The translations under genes and the position numbers were made by a program. 64,000 nucleotides of DNA from Massilia sp. IC2-278 (lineage in GTDB: Bacteria > Pseudomonadota > Gammaproteobacteria > Burkholderiales > Burkholderiaceae_D), in NCBI RefSeq assembly GCF_020708045.1, contig NZ_JAJFES010000001.1, positions 62,001-126,000 of the forward strand. The letters are read 5' to 3'. The notes below the pieces were generated by a model, which did not search any database, was not told where the DNA came from, and saw only the letters and a list, made by a program, of their open reading frames with translations. Shown here piece by piece: positions 8,576 through 17,111 of the stretch (position 1 is the first letter of the stretch; each line of letters begins with the position of its first letter).

Positions 8576-9404
8576 CCTGGCCTGGCTGAATGCGGAGGGC
8601 TGGCGCCAGGTGCTGGCTGCTGCCGCAGCGGACCACGTGCAGGCAATCGCGGCATGGCAGCGCGCCGACTGGCCGCTAATCGTGCGCCGGGCGGACGTGG
8701 ACCAGGCGCCCGGCGAGGTCGCACTCGGACTGGCGCTGCCGCCAAGACCGGAAGATGGGCGCAAGCTGCGCATTCCCTGCCGTGTGCACGCGTCGGGGGT
8801 GCGGCGCTGGGCAGCGCCGCTGCCGCTGGCGCAGCTTGTCGCGAACCTTGTCACGCAACCTGTCGGGCAACCTATCGGAAAGCCAGCCGGGCAACCTATC
8901 GGAAAGCCAGCCGGGCAACCTATCGCGCAACCTATCGCACAACCTATCGCACAACCTATCGAGCAGCCTGTCGCGCAGCTTGCCGCGCATCTTACTGCGC
9001 ATTCGGCCAATATTCCGCCGCCCTGGCGCGGCGCTCTGGCCTCGCTGGCGGCGGACGCGGCCGGGCAGGGAATCGCGCTGCACGTCTATGGATCGGCTGC
9101 GCTGCAGGTGCTGACCGGCCAGGCCTATTTGCGCGATACATCGGACATCGATCTGCTCGTGCAGCCGCGCGACCGGGCACAGCTCGATGCCGCCCTGGCG
9201 CTGCTATGCTCCCACGCAAACGTCTTGCCGCTCGACGGCGAGATCGTCTTTCCCGGCGGTCGCGCGGTGGCATGGAAGGAGTGGGCCGCGGCGCGCCGGG
9301 GCGCACCCGGAACCCGCGTGCTGGTGAAGGAAATGGCACGCGTTTCGCTGGTCCAGCCGGACGTCCTGCTGGCGATGCTGAAGGAGGCGACATGCTTGAA
9401 CTGA
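8559..9404 (+). CDS. mdcG: Malonate decarboxylase holo-ACP synthase with internal repeat
   Basis: MdcG is a nucleotidyltransferase-like enzyme that attaches the phosphoribosyl-dephospho-CoA group to MdcC. The catalytic signature is DTSDIDLLVQPRDR in the C-terminal half. ATG 8559 begins FARHDLAWLNAEG, as in homologues. At 281 residues it is longer than the usual 200-220; the excess is a 4-residue (Q-P-I-A/G) repeat at about residues 95-142, coded by a 12-bp minisatellite at 8842-8985. The repeat lies between the N-terminal part and the catalytic domain, so activity may survive. It overlaps mdcE by 17 and mdcB by 13 bases. Confidence 0.9.
   Translation: MFARHDLAWLNAEGWRQVLAAAAADHVQAIAAWQRADWPLIVRRADVDQAPGEVALGLALPPRPEDGRKLRIPCRVHASGVRRWAAPLPLAQLVANLVTQPVGQPIGKPAGQPIGKPAGQPIAQPIAQPIAQPIEQPVAQLAAHLTAHSANIPPPWRGALASLAADAAGQGIALHVYGSAALQVLTGQAYLRDTSDIDLLVQPRDRAQLDAALALLCSHANVLPLDGEIVFPGGRAVAWKEWAAARRGAPGTRVLVKEMARVSLVQPDVLLAMLKEATCLN
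8842..8985 (+). repeat. 12-bp in-frame minisatellite in mdcG
   Basis: About twelve copies of a 12-base unit related to GGCAACCTATCG. Central copies are near-identical; one pair (AACCTATCGG plus AAAGCCAGCCGG) is duplicated as a 24-mer. Outer copies are diverged (GAACCTTGTC at the left, CATCTTACTG at the right). The period is a multiple of 3, so the mdcG frame is kept. Confidence 0.9.
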
Positions 9405-10621
9405 GCCTGGACGCACAGATCGACCCAAGGATCGGCCCGGGAAGCGATTCGCAACCTGGCGCGAGAGCGGTCCCGGTTCGCAGCCGCGCCATCGCCCAGG
9501 TTCCGGACCGCGCCGCCGCGCGCGCGCTGCCCGGCCAGGCCGCTTTTTGCCAGGCCATCGCCCGCCACGCCGTGCGCAGCCTGTACGCCGAACTGGCGCT
9601 TCATCCGAAACCTGGCCTGGTCTCCCTTGTCGACAACGGCAGCCACGACGACATGACGGCCGCCACCTTCATGCGCAGCCTGTTCGCCTTGCGCCACTAT
9701 TTCGCCCACATCACCCGCGCCGGCATGCAGGATGCGCCGTTCGCAAGCTTGCGGCGCCTCGGCATCGATGCCGAGGCCAGGATGCTGCGCGCCACCGGCG
9801 GCATCAACACCCACCGCGGCGCGGTATTCTGCCTGGGCCTGCTGTGCGCCGCCATCGGCAATTGCCGCGCGCGCGGCATCGCACTCACACCCGGGGCCAT
9901 CCGCGCCACTCTGCTGATGCGCTGGGCCGGCGCCCTGGCGGCCCACCTCGACCCCGGCACATCGGACTCGCACGGGACACAAGCGGCGCGGCGCCATGGC
10001 GTCGGCGGCGCGCGCCAGGAAGCGGCGCTAGGCCTGCCTTCGGTATTCGAGCTGGCCCTGCCGGTGCTGCGGTCCACGCTGGCGGCCGGACGCGGCCTGC
10101 GGCGCGCGCGCGTGGACGCGCTGTTCGCCCTGATGGCGCACATCAGCGACACCAACCTCTACCACCGCGGCGGTGAAGAGGGCGCCGCCAGCGTGCGCCG
10201 TCATGCCCAGGACTTCATGGCGCGTGGCGGCACGGCCAGCGATGACTGGGAAGCGCAGGCACTGGCCTGCCACCGCGCCTTCGTGGCGGCGCGCCTGTCG
10301 CCAGGCGGCGCGGCCGACCTGCTGGCCGCCGCCTGCCTGCTGCATGCCGTTTGCCCCGCGCCGGACGCCAGCCCGATGCGCGAACCCGGCAGCTTGGGCG
10401 ACGCGCAGGTATCGCAGAAAGCTCTCCCCGCGCGCCACGCCTGCCTAGCGCAAGAAGCTGTGCCGAGATGCGATGTCTGCCTGGCGCAAGGAGCTGTGCC
10501 GAGATGCGACGCCTGCTTGGTGCAAGAGGCTGTGCCGACGTACGACGCCTGCCTGGCGCAAAAAGCCGTTCCGACACGCGATGCCCGCCTGGCGCACGAA
10601 GCCGGCGGCGAGGTCGCCTGA
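9392..10621 (+). CDS. mdcB: Triphosphoribosyl-dephospho-CoA synthase with repeat tail
   Basis: MdcB makes 2'-(5''-triphosphoribosyl)-3'-dephospho-CoA from ATP and dephospho-CoA for MdcG. CitG/MdcB signatures are visible: LALHPKPGLVSLVDNGSHDD, GGINTHRGAVFCLGLL and HISDTNLYHRGG. AAGGAGG ends 4 bases before the ATG. At 409 residues it is much longer than typical MdcB (about 280-300), with an N-terminal extension of about 45 residues and a C-terminal tail from residue 338 made of six 12-residue repeats (10403-10618). The catalytic core looks intact. Confidence 0.9.
   Translation: MLELSLDAQIDPRIGPGSDSQPGARAVPVRSRAIAQVPDRAAARALPGQAAFCQAIARHAVRSLYAELALHPKPGLVSLVDNGSHDDMTAATFMRSLFALRHYFAHITRAGMQDAPFASLRRLGIDAEARMLRATGGINTHRGAVFCLGLLCAAIGNCRARGIALTPGAIRATLLMRWAGALAAHLDPGTSDSHGTQAARRHGVGGARQEAALGLPSVFELALPVLRSTLAAGRGLRRARVDALFALMAHISDTNLYHRGGEEGAASVRRHAQDFMARGGTASDDWEAQALACHRAFVAARLSPGGAADLLAAACLLHAVCPAPDASPMREPGSLGDAQVSQKALPARHACLAQEAVPRCDVCLAQGAVPRCDACLVQEAVPTYDACLAQKAVPTRDARLAHEAGGEVA
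10403..10618 (+). repeat. 36-bp tandem repeat coding the MdcB tail
   Basis: Six contiguous 36-base units starting at 10403, 10439, 10475, 10511, 10547 and 10583. Encoded units are ACLAQEAVPRCD, VCLAQGAVPRCD, ACLVQEAVPTYD and ACLAQKAVPTRD, flanked by diverged AQVSQKALPARH and ARLAHEAGGEVA. The array ends at the mdcB stop codon. Confidence 0.92.
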
Positions 10622-10623
10622 GC

Positions 10624-11556
10624 ATGCGCAACCGGCTCGCCCTGCTGTGTCCCGGCCAGGGAGCACAAGGCCCGGCCATGTTCGACATGGCGCGCAGCGA
10701 TGCCGCCACCGCCGCACGGCTCGATGGCTGGCTCGCGGGTGCCGGCCTGGATCAGCCGCTTGAGACCATCCTGGCCGACCCCGGCCTGCTGTTCGCCAAC
10801 CGCATGGCCCAGCCGTTGATCGTGGCCGCCAGCCTGGCTACCTGGACCGCGCTGGGCAGCATCGCCGCGCAGCCGGCCATCGTCGCCGGCTACAGCATCG
10901 GCGAATTGACGGCCCATGCCGTGGCCGGGTCGCTGGCGCCGGGCGACGCCGTGCGCCTGGCGCGCCAGCGCGCCGGCCTGATGGACGCCTGCCTGCAGGG
11001 AGCGCCGCCCCAGGCGCTGGTGGCGCTCTCGGGCATCGCCGGCAGCAGCGCCGAGGCCATCGCCCGCGCGCATGGCTTTTATCCCGCCATCGACACCGCC
11101 GAAGACAGCCTGATCGTCGGCGGCCCGCTGGACGCACGCACGGCGCTGGTGCAGGCCGTCGCCACGGCCGGTGGCCGCGCCAGCGCCTTGCCGGTCGAAG
11201 TGGCCTCGCACACGCCCTTCATGGCGGGCGCCGTCGCGCCATTTGCCGGGCTGCTGCGCGCGCAGGGCTGGCGCGCGCCGCAGGCGCCGGTCATCTCGGG
11301 CATCGCCGCCGAGCCGCTCCACGCGGCCGACAAGGCCATCGACCATTTGTCGCGCCAGCTTGCCGAACCCATCCGCTGGCGCGAGGGGATGGACGCTTTG
11401 GCCGAGGGGGGCGTGACGGTGGCCCTGGAACTCGGCCCCGGCGCCGCGCTGGCGCGCATGCTGGGGGCACGCCACCCAGGCATCGCCTGCCGCTCGGTGG
11501 CCGACTTCCGCTCGCTCGACGGCGTGCGCACCTGGCTGGGAAAACATATCGAATAG
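10624..11556 (+). CDS. mdcH: Malonate decarboxylase subunit epsilon (malonyl-CoA:ACP transacylase)
   Basis: 310 residues of the FabD/MdcH acyltransferase fold. It transfers malonyl from malonyl-CoA to the carrier MdcC to prime the enzyme. The oxyanion-hole motif LLCPGQGAQG is at the N-terminus, the nucleophile is in AGYSIGELTAH (Ser about residue 91) and the catalytic His is in VASHTPFM. It starts 2 bases after the mdcB stop and is the last gene of the operon. Confidence 0.93.
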   Translation: MRNRLALLCPGQGAQGPAMFDMARSDAATAARLDGWLAGAGLDQPLETILADPGLLFANRMAQPLIVAASLATWTALGSIAAQPAIVAGYSIGELTAHAVAGSLAPGDAVRLARQRAGLMDACLQGAPPQALVALSGIAGSSAEAIARAHGFYPAIDTAEDSLIVGGPLDARTALVQAVATAGGRASALPVEVASHTPFMAGAVAPFAGLLRAQGWRAPQAPVISGIAAEPLHAADKAIDHLSRQLAEPIRWREGMDALAEGGVTVALELGPGAALARMLGARHPGIACRSVADFRSLDGVRTWLGKHIE

Positions 11557-11681
11557 CCTATTCACCTCACGGATACCTGACATTGCGAATCGGAATTGGA
11601 TGTTCCGCCGCATCCCCCGTATAACGGTAGGATTGTCATCCAGGCGCCCGCGTTGCGGCTGCGCCGCCAGGGAACCGTGAA

Positions 11682-11822
11682 ATGAAAACGCTGTTGAACA
11701 CCATCGCCACCCGCCTGCTGGCCCAGGCCCATGCCCGCGCCGAACTCGTCATGCACAAGCAGGCCGCAGCGCGCGCGCCTTATCGCGAACACTACGCCGC
11801 GAACGCCGGCGGCTGGAACTGA
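11682..11822 (+). CDS. Small uncharacterised protein, 46 residues
   Basis: ATG at 11682 to TGA at 11820-11822; begins MKTLLNTIATRLLAQAHARA and ends NAGGWN. The preceding GGGAA is a weak ribosome site. It is basic, helical-looking, with no membrane segment. It follows mdcH by 125 bases and may have its own promoter. I do not recognise the family; such short proteins recur in this bacterial group, but coding status is not certain. Confidence 0.5.
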   Translation: MKTLLNTIATRLLAQAHARAELVMHKQAAARAPYREHYAANAGGWN

Positions 11823-11903
11823 AACTCGCCTCGGCGGCGAGTGATTGAAGTTGTAATAAATACATAATCATGGCAGGATCGTCTCCACTTCACTGGAGAC
11901 GCC

Positions 11904-12500
11904 ATGACGCTTGCCCAGCCCGCCGGCAGTACCCCTGATCCCGCCACCACGGCTGTCGCCCAGCGCGACATGCGCACCGGCTACCTGGGCGGCGCCCCCG
12001 GCGTGCTGGTTTCCGGTTCGGTCTGGGCCGTGGCCGCCTGCGTCGCCGCCTGGCTCTCGCCGCAGCGCGCCATCTGGGCGCTGTTTGTCGGCGGCATGTT
12101 CATCCATCCGATCGCGGTGCTGTGCACGCGCCTACTCGGCGCCCCGGGGCGGCACAGCCCCGGCAATCCGCTCGGCCCGCTGGCAATGGCCACCACGTTC
12201 TGGATGATCGCGATGCTGCCGCTTGCCTACGGCATTGCGCTCTGGCGCATCGAGCTGTTCTTTCCCGCGATGCTGCTCGTGATCGGCGGGCGCTATCTCT
12301 GTTTTCACACGCTCTACGGCAACCGCCTGTACTGGGTCCTTGGCGCCGTGCTCGGGCTGGCCGCGTATGGCCTGGCGGCCCTGCATGCGCCGCCGGCGCT
12401 GGGCGCGGCAGCCGGCGCGCTGATCGAGATCGTGTTCGCCTTCGTGCTGCTGGCCGACGCCTGGCGCGAAGCAGCCGCCCTGCGCACCGCCTCGGCCTAG
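11904..12500 (+). CDS. Conserved integral membrane protein (possibly DUF7010-like)
   Basis: 198 residues with about six hydrophobic segments and short loops, e.g. WALFVGGMFIHPIAVL and TTFWMIAMLPLAYGIALW. No catalytic motif is visible. The overall pattern is reminiscent of the DUF7010 group of small membrane proteins, but this is a weak guess. A stretch TAATAAATACATAATC lies about 35 bases upstream and could hold a promoter. Function unknown. Confidence 0.75.
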   Translation: MTLAQPAGSTPDPATTAVAQRDMRTGYLGGAPGVLVSGSVWAVAACVAAWLSPQRAIWALFVGGMFIHPIAVLCTRLLGAPGRHSPGNPLGPLAMATTFWMIAMLPLAYGIALWRIELFFPAMLLVIGGRYLCFHTLYGNRLYWVLGAVLGLAAYGLAALHAPPALGAAAGALIEIVFAFVLLADAWREAAALRTASA

Positions 12501-12523
12501 CGCCGCCTCGGTCTAGCACCGCC

Positions 12524-13747
12524 TCAGCCGGCCGCGTTGCGGAAGGGGTTGCGCTCGTTCAGCTCGTCCATGTAGTCGTCGATCCCGCCCGCTTCGCGTT
12601 CGAGGAAACGTTCGATCGCATCTGCGAACGACGGGTGCGCCAGCCAGTGCGCCGAGAAGGTGCGGGTCGGCAGGAAGCCGCGCGCCATCTTGTGCTCGCC
12701 CTGGGCCCCGCCCTCGAACACCTTGATGCCTTGCTCGATGCAGAATTCCAGCGGCTGGTAATAGGCTGCCTCGAAGTGCAGGCAGGGCACGTGTTCGATC
12801 TCGCCCCAGTAGCGCCCGTACAGGGTGTCGGCCGTGTGGATCACGAGCGAGGCCGCGATCGGCCGCCCTTCGCGTTCGGCGATCACCAGCAGGATATTTT
12901 CCGGCATGGCGGCGCCGATGCGGCGGAAGAAGTCCAGGTTCAGGTAGGGCGTCGAGTAATGCGCCGCATAGGTGTGGCGGTAGCAGCGGTTGAAGAAACG
13001 CCATTCGTCATCCGTGATGTCGGCTCCGCGCACCCGGCGCATCAGAACGCCGGCTTCCTTCACCTTGCGCCGTTCGGCGCGGATGTTCTTGCGCTTCTTT
13101 TGTTCCAGCGTCGCCAGGAAGGCGTCGAAGTCGGCGTACTCATCGTTCAGCCAGTGGAACTGCACGCCGCTGCGCAGCAGGAAGCCGGCCTCCTGCAGCT
13201 GGCGCGCGTGCTCCTCGGGCGGGAACAGGATGTGGGTCGACGAAACCTCGGTGGCTTGCTGGGTCGCGCACAGCACCTCGATCAGGGCGGCGCGGGCATC
13301 GCTGTCGCGCGCCAGCAGGCGCGGTCCGGCCACCGGCGTGAACGGCACGGCCGACAGGAGCTTCGGGTAATACTCCAGGCCGTGGCGCTGGTAAGCGTCG
13401 GCCCAGGCCCAGTCGAACACGTACTCGCCGTAGGAATGTCCCTTCACGTACAGGGGCAGGGCGGCGGCCAGGTCCTCGCCATCGTACAGCGCGATGTACT
13501 GCGGCTGCCAGCCGGTCTCCGGGCAGGCGCTGCCGGATTCGTGCAGCGCGTGCAGGAAGGCATACGACAGGAAGGGATTGGCTTCGCCCTGCAGGGCCAG
13601 CAAGCCATCCCAGGCGGCCTGGCCGATTTCGGACAAGGATGAAACGATATGCGTGCGATAATTAAAAGTGGCGTTCAAGATGACGTCCAGACTGTTTCCA
13701 TAACCAGGAGAGGGGTGGGCCGATGTGCCGGGCCGGGCCTTGCACAC
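12524..13747 (-). CDS. GNAT-fold acyltransferase, COG3146/DUF482 family
   Basis: About 385-407 residues on the minus strand. The family (peptidoglycan-biosynthesis-like, FemAB/GNAT fold) is recognised from [13 protein letters not shown] ends and internal motifs [35 protein letters not shown] and [16 protein letters not shown]. Biochemical substrate is unknown. No ATG is present near the N-terminus: the longest form starts at GTG 13747, while similarity suggests the protein begins near [11 protein letters not shown], i.e. TTG 13678. The nadE gene starts just across the short divergent gap. Confidence 0.85.
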   Translation of the reverse strand: MCKARPGTSAHPSPGYGNSLDVILNATFNYRTHIVSSLSEIGQAAWDGLLALQGEANPFLSYAFLHALHESGSACPETGWQPQYIALYDGEDLAAALPLYVKGHSYGEYVFDWAWADAYQRHGLEYYPKLLSAVPFTPVAGPRLLARDSDARAALIEVLCATQQATEVSSTHILFPPEEHARQLQEAGFLLRSGVQFHWLNDEYADFDAFLATLEQKKRKNIRAERRKVKEAGVLMRRVRGADITDDEWRFFNRCYRHTYAAHYSTPYLNLDFFRRIGAAMPENILLVIAEREGRPIAASLVIHTADTLYGRYWGEIEHVPCLHFEAAYYQPLEFCIEQGIKVFEGGAQGEHKMARGFLPTRTFSAHWLAHPSFADAIERFLEREAGGIDDYMDELNERNPFRNAAG

Positions 13748-13772
13748 CGCTTGCCATGCGAAAGACTACGAG

Positions 13773-15830
13773 ATGAACAAGCCATTCTATAACCTCTACT
13801 CGCACCAGTTCGCCCGCGTGGCGGTTGCCATCCCGCGTTGCCGCATCGCCGACCCGGCCTACAACGTCGAGCAAACCCTCGCGCTGGCGCGCCAGGCGGC
13901 CGATGAAGGCGCGGCGCTTGTCGCATTCCCCGAGCTGGGGCTGTCGGCCTACAGCTGCGAGGATTTGTTCCACCAGCGCGCGCTGCTCGACGCCTGCGAA
14001 GCGGCCCTGGCCGCCGTGGTCGAGGCGTCTAACGCTTTGCCCGTGGCGATGGTAGTGGGCCTGCCGCTACGGGTCAATCACCAGCTGTTCAATTGTGCGG
14101 CCGTGGTCGCGAACGGCCGCGTGCTCGGCCTGGTGCCGAAAAGCTTCCTGCCGAACTACGGCGAATTCTACGAATCGCGCCAGTTCTCGAATGCCGACAG
14201 CGCGAACGTCGATTGCGTCGAACTGTTCGGCGAGATGATTCCTTTTGGTGCGAACCAGGTGTTCGAGGTCGAGAATTTGCCGCTGCTGCGCTTCCACGTC
14301 GAGATCTGCGAAGACGTCTGGGTGCCGGTGCCGCCGTCCTCGTTCGCGGCGATGGCCGGCGCCACGGTGCTGGTCAATTTGTCGGCCTCGAACGTATTGG
14401 TGGGGAAAAGCACCTACCGCCACCAGCTGGTCAGCCAGCAGTCGGCGCGCTGCATGGCGGCCTACCTGTACACCTCGGCCGGGCGCGGCGAGTCGACCAC
14501 CGACATGGCCTGGGATGGCCAGTCGCTGATCTACGAAAAGGGCGAATTGCTGGCCGAGTCGAAGCGCTTCCTCGACGAGTCGCACATCATCTTTGCCGAC
14601 GTTGATTTGGAGCGCCTGTCGCAGGAGCGCATGCGCGCCACCACCTTTGCCCAGTCGGCGGCGCGCCATGGCGCCGAGGTGGCGAAGTTCCGCGTGCAGC
14701 GCTTCAGCCTGGCGCTGCCGCTGGAACGCACGCTGCCCTTGCAGCGCGAGATCGAGCGCTTCCCTTATGTGCCGGCCGACCGCGCCCTGCGCGACGAGCG
14801 CTGCACCGAGGTCTACAACATCCAGGTCCAGGCCCTGATCCAGCGCCTGTCATCGAGCGGCATCCAGAAGGTGGTGATCGGCGTCTCGGGCGGGCTGGAC
14901 TCGACCCATGCGCTGCTGGTCTGCGCCGCCGCCATGGACCGCCTGGGCCTGCCGCGCACGAACATCCTGGCCTATACCATGCCGGGCTTCGCCACCAGCG
15001 GGCGCACCCTGAGGCAGGCGCACGACCTGATGCGCGTGGTCGGCTGCTCGGCCCAGGAAATCGACATCCGCCCGAGCTGCATCCAGATGCTGAAGGACCT
15101 GAACCACCCGTTCGCCGAAGGGAAGGAACAGTACGACGTCACGTTCGAGAACGTGCAGGCCGGCGAACGCACGAATCACCTGTTCCGGCTCGCGAACCAC
15201 CTGGGCGCGATCGTGATCGGCACCGGCGACCTGTCCGAGCTGGCGCTGGGCTGGTGCACCTATGGCGTGGGCGACCACATGTCGCACTACAACGTGAACG
15301 CCAGCGTGCCCAAGACCCTGATTTCGCACCTGGTGCGCTGGGTGGCCGAGACCGAGTCGGTGGTGGCCGGCGGCACCGAGGTGCTGCTGAACATCCTCGG
15401 CACCGAGATCAGCCCCGAGCTGGTGCCGGGCAAGGAGGGAGCGGATGGTAATACACAGCCGGCCCAGGTGACCGAGAACGTGATCGGGCCCTACGAGCTG
15501 CAGGACTTCAACCTGTACTACATCCTGCGCTACGGCTTTGCGCCGACCAAGGTCGCCTTCCTCGCGTATTCCGCCTGGCGCGCGCGGCACGAAGGCCGCT
15601 GGCCGGACGAACACGGCGCGCGCAACGAGTACGACCTGGCCGCGATCAAACGCAACCTCGGCATCTTCCTATGGCGCTTCTTCAAGACCAGCCAGTTCAA
15701 GCGCACCTGCGTGCCGAACGGGCCGAAGGTCGGCAACGGCGGCTCGCTGTCGCCACGCGGCGACTGGCGCGCGCCGAGCGATTCCGAGGCCACGGTGTGG
15801 CTCGACGACCTGGCGAAGATTCCCGACTGA
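13773..15830 (+). CDS. nadE: Glutamine-dependent NAD+ synthetase
   Basis: About 685 residues, the long two-domain type. The N-terminal nitrilase-like glutaminase has its E-K-C triad in [29 protein letters not shown] and [12 protein letters not shown]. The C-terminal ATP-pyrophosphatase domain has [15 protein letters not shown]. It converts nicotinate adenine dinucleotide to NAD+ using glutamine and ATP in the cytosol. ATG 13773 ([15 protein letters not shown]) matches the family; an upstream ATG at 13725 has a better AGGAG and cannot be excluded. The PII gene follows by 27 bases, probably in one operon. Confidence 0.95.
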   Translation: MNKPFYNLYSHQFARVAVAIPRCRIADPAYNVEQTLALARQAADEGAALVAFPELGLSAYSCEDLFHQRALLDACEAALAAVVEASNALPVAMVVGLPLRVNHQLFNCAAVVANGRVLGLVPKSFLPNYGEFYESRQFSNADSANVDCVELFGEMIPFGANQVFEVENLPLLRFHVEICEDVWVPVPPSSFAAMAGATVLVNLSASNVLVGKSTYRHQLVSQQSARCMAAYLYTSAGRGESTTDMAWDGQSLIYEKGELLAESKRFLDESHIIFADVDLERLSQERMRATTFAQSAARHGAEVAKFRVQRFSLALPLERTLPLQREIERFPYVPADRALRDERCTEVYNIQVQALIQRLSSSGIQKVVIGVSGGLDSTHALLVCAAAMDRLGLPRTNILAYTMPGFATSGRTLRQAHDLMRVVGCSAQEIDIRPSCIQMLKDLNHPFAEGKEQYDVTFENVQAGERTNHLFRLANHLGAIVIGTGDLSELALGWCTYGVGDHMSHYNVNASVPKTLISHLVRWVAETESVVAGGTEVLLNILGTEISPELVPGKEGADGNTQPAQVTENVIGPYELQDFNLYYILRYGFAPTKVAFLAYSAWRARHEGRWPDEHGARNEYDLAAIKRNLGIFLWRFFKTSQFKRTCVPNGPKVGNGGSLSPRGDWRAPSDSEATVWLDDLAKIPD

Positions 15831-16196
<366 letters not shown>

Positions 16197-16200
16197 GGTG

Positions 16201-16343
16201 TTGTAGGGTGGGCTCTCGAGCCCACGCAGTGTCAGCGGTAAATACCATGCGGCGTCACCGGGTACGCCGCATGACCTGGCGTCCCGGAAGATGTTTCGGC
16301 ACATTGTTGCCGTACCGCGTGGGCTCGAGAGCCCACCCTACAA
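16201..16343. repeat. REPIN-like element with perfect 27-bp inverted ends
   Basis: Left arm 16201-16227 and right arm 16317-16343 are exact reverse complements: TTGTAGGGTGGGC, TCTCGA, then GCCCACGC. Each arm is itself a palindrome (GTGGGC-TCTCGA-GCCCAC). The 89-base middle holds a second dyad (GCGGCGT...ACGCCGC). It sits between convergent glnB and the TRIC gene. Related copies are at 24026, 40015 and 50795. Confidence 0.9.
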
Positions 16344-16402
16344 AGGCGCGGTATCGAAGCGCCGCCCGTCAGGTCAAGTCATGCAAGAGCAAAATGCATG
16401 GT

Positions 16403-17011
16403 TCAGCGCCCCATCTGGATATCGAACTTCCAGGTAATCAAGCGCAGCGCACTGATGAACAGGGCGCTGGTCCACAGCGCGAAGTCGTGCGATACCTCGG
16501 TGTAGATACCCATCATCAAGAACATCCAGTTGCCCAGGAAGGCGCACAGGGCGTAGGGTTTGCCGTCCCTGAACACCATCGGCACTTCGTTGCAGACGAT
16601 GTCGCGCAGCACGCCGCCGAAAATCCCCGTGATCACGCCCATCATCGAGGCGATGAAGATCGGCATGTTGGCGTCCAGCGCGGCCGAGGTGCCGGCAATC
16701 GAGAACAGGCCCAGTCCCACGGCATCGGCGATCACGATCAGGCGTTCCGACACGATGTGGCGCAGGGTGCGGATCAGCGGCGAGGCGATCAGGGCCAATA
16801 CGAAGATGGCGATCGCGTATTCCTGGTGCGTGACCCAGAACAGTGGGCGGCGGTCGAGCAGGATGTCGCGCAGGGTGCCGCCGCCGAAGGCGGCGATGAA
16901 AGCGACGGTGAACACCCCCACCAGGTCCATGCGCTTGCGCCGTGCTTCGATGAATCCGGAAAAGGCGCCGACCAGGATTGCCACGATTTCGATGAACTTG
17001 ATGAGGGTCAT
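16403..17011 (-). CDS. Trimeric intracellular cation channel-family / UPF0126 membrane protein
   Basis: 202 residues with seven membrane segments built as two similar repeats, each carrying the glycine-rich helix break: AFGGGTLRDILLDRR and IFGGVLRDIVCNEVP. This pair defines the UPF0126 (YadS/YicG, TRIC-like) family; members act as potassium channels or glycine transporters. ATG 17009-17011 (MTLIKFIEIVAIL) is chosen because the first helix begins there; no good ribosome site is seen. Confidence 0.9.
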   Translation of the reverse strand: MTLIKFIEIVAILVGAFSGFIEARRKRMDLVGVFTVAFIAAFGGGTLRDILLDRRPLFWVTHQEYAIAIFVLALIASPLIRTLRHIVSERLIVIADAVGLGLFSIAGTSAALDANMPIFIASMMGVITGIFGGVLRDIVCNEVPMVFRDGKPYALCAFLGNWMFLMMGIYTEVSHDFALWTSALFISALRLITWKFDIQMGR

Positions 17012-17111
17012 GCAAGGAGTGCGCAGTTGGACTGTTGCTAGCCTAACATGCAGCGGGCTCCTGCGGTAGGGAGCGCGTGCGGGGCCCGCCCTGCACGCGC
17101 ACACCGGCGCC

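Noticed and set aside
8842..8985. Possible CRISPR-like array in mdcG
   Set aside because: Units are contiguous with no unique spacers and are translated in frame; no cas genes.
10403..10618. Possible CRISPR-like array at the end of mdcB
   Set aside because: No spacers; coding 12-residue repeat.
16201..16343. Insertion sequence
   Set aside because: No transposase and no target-site duplication seen; too short. A REPIN-like repeat is a better description.
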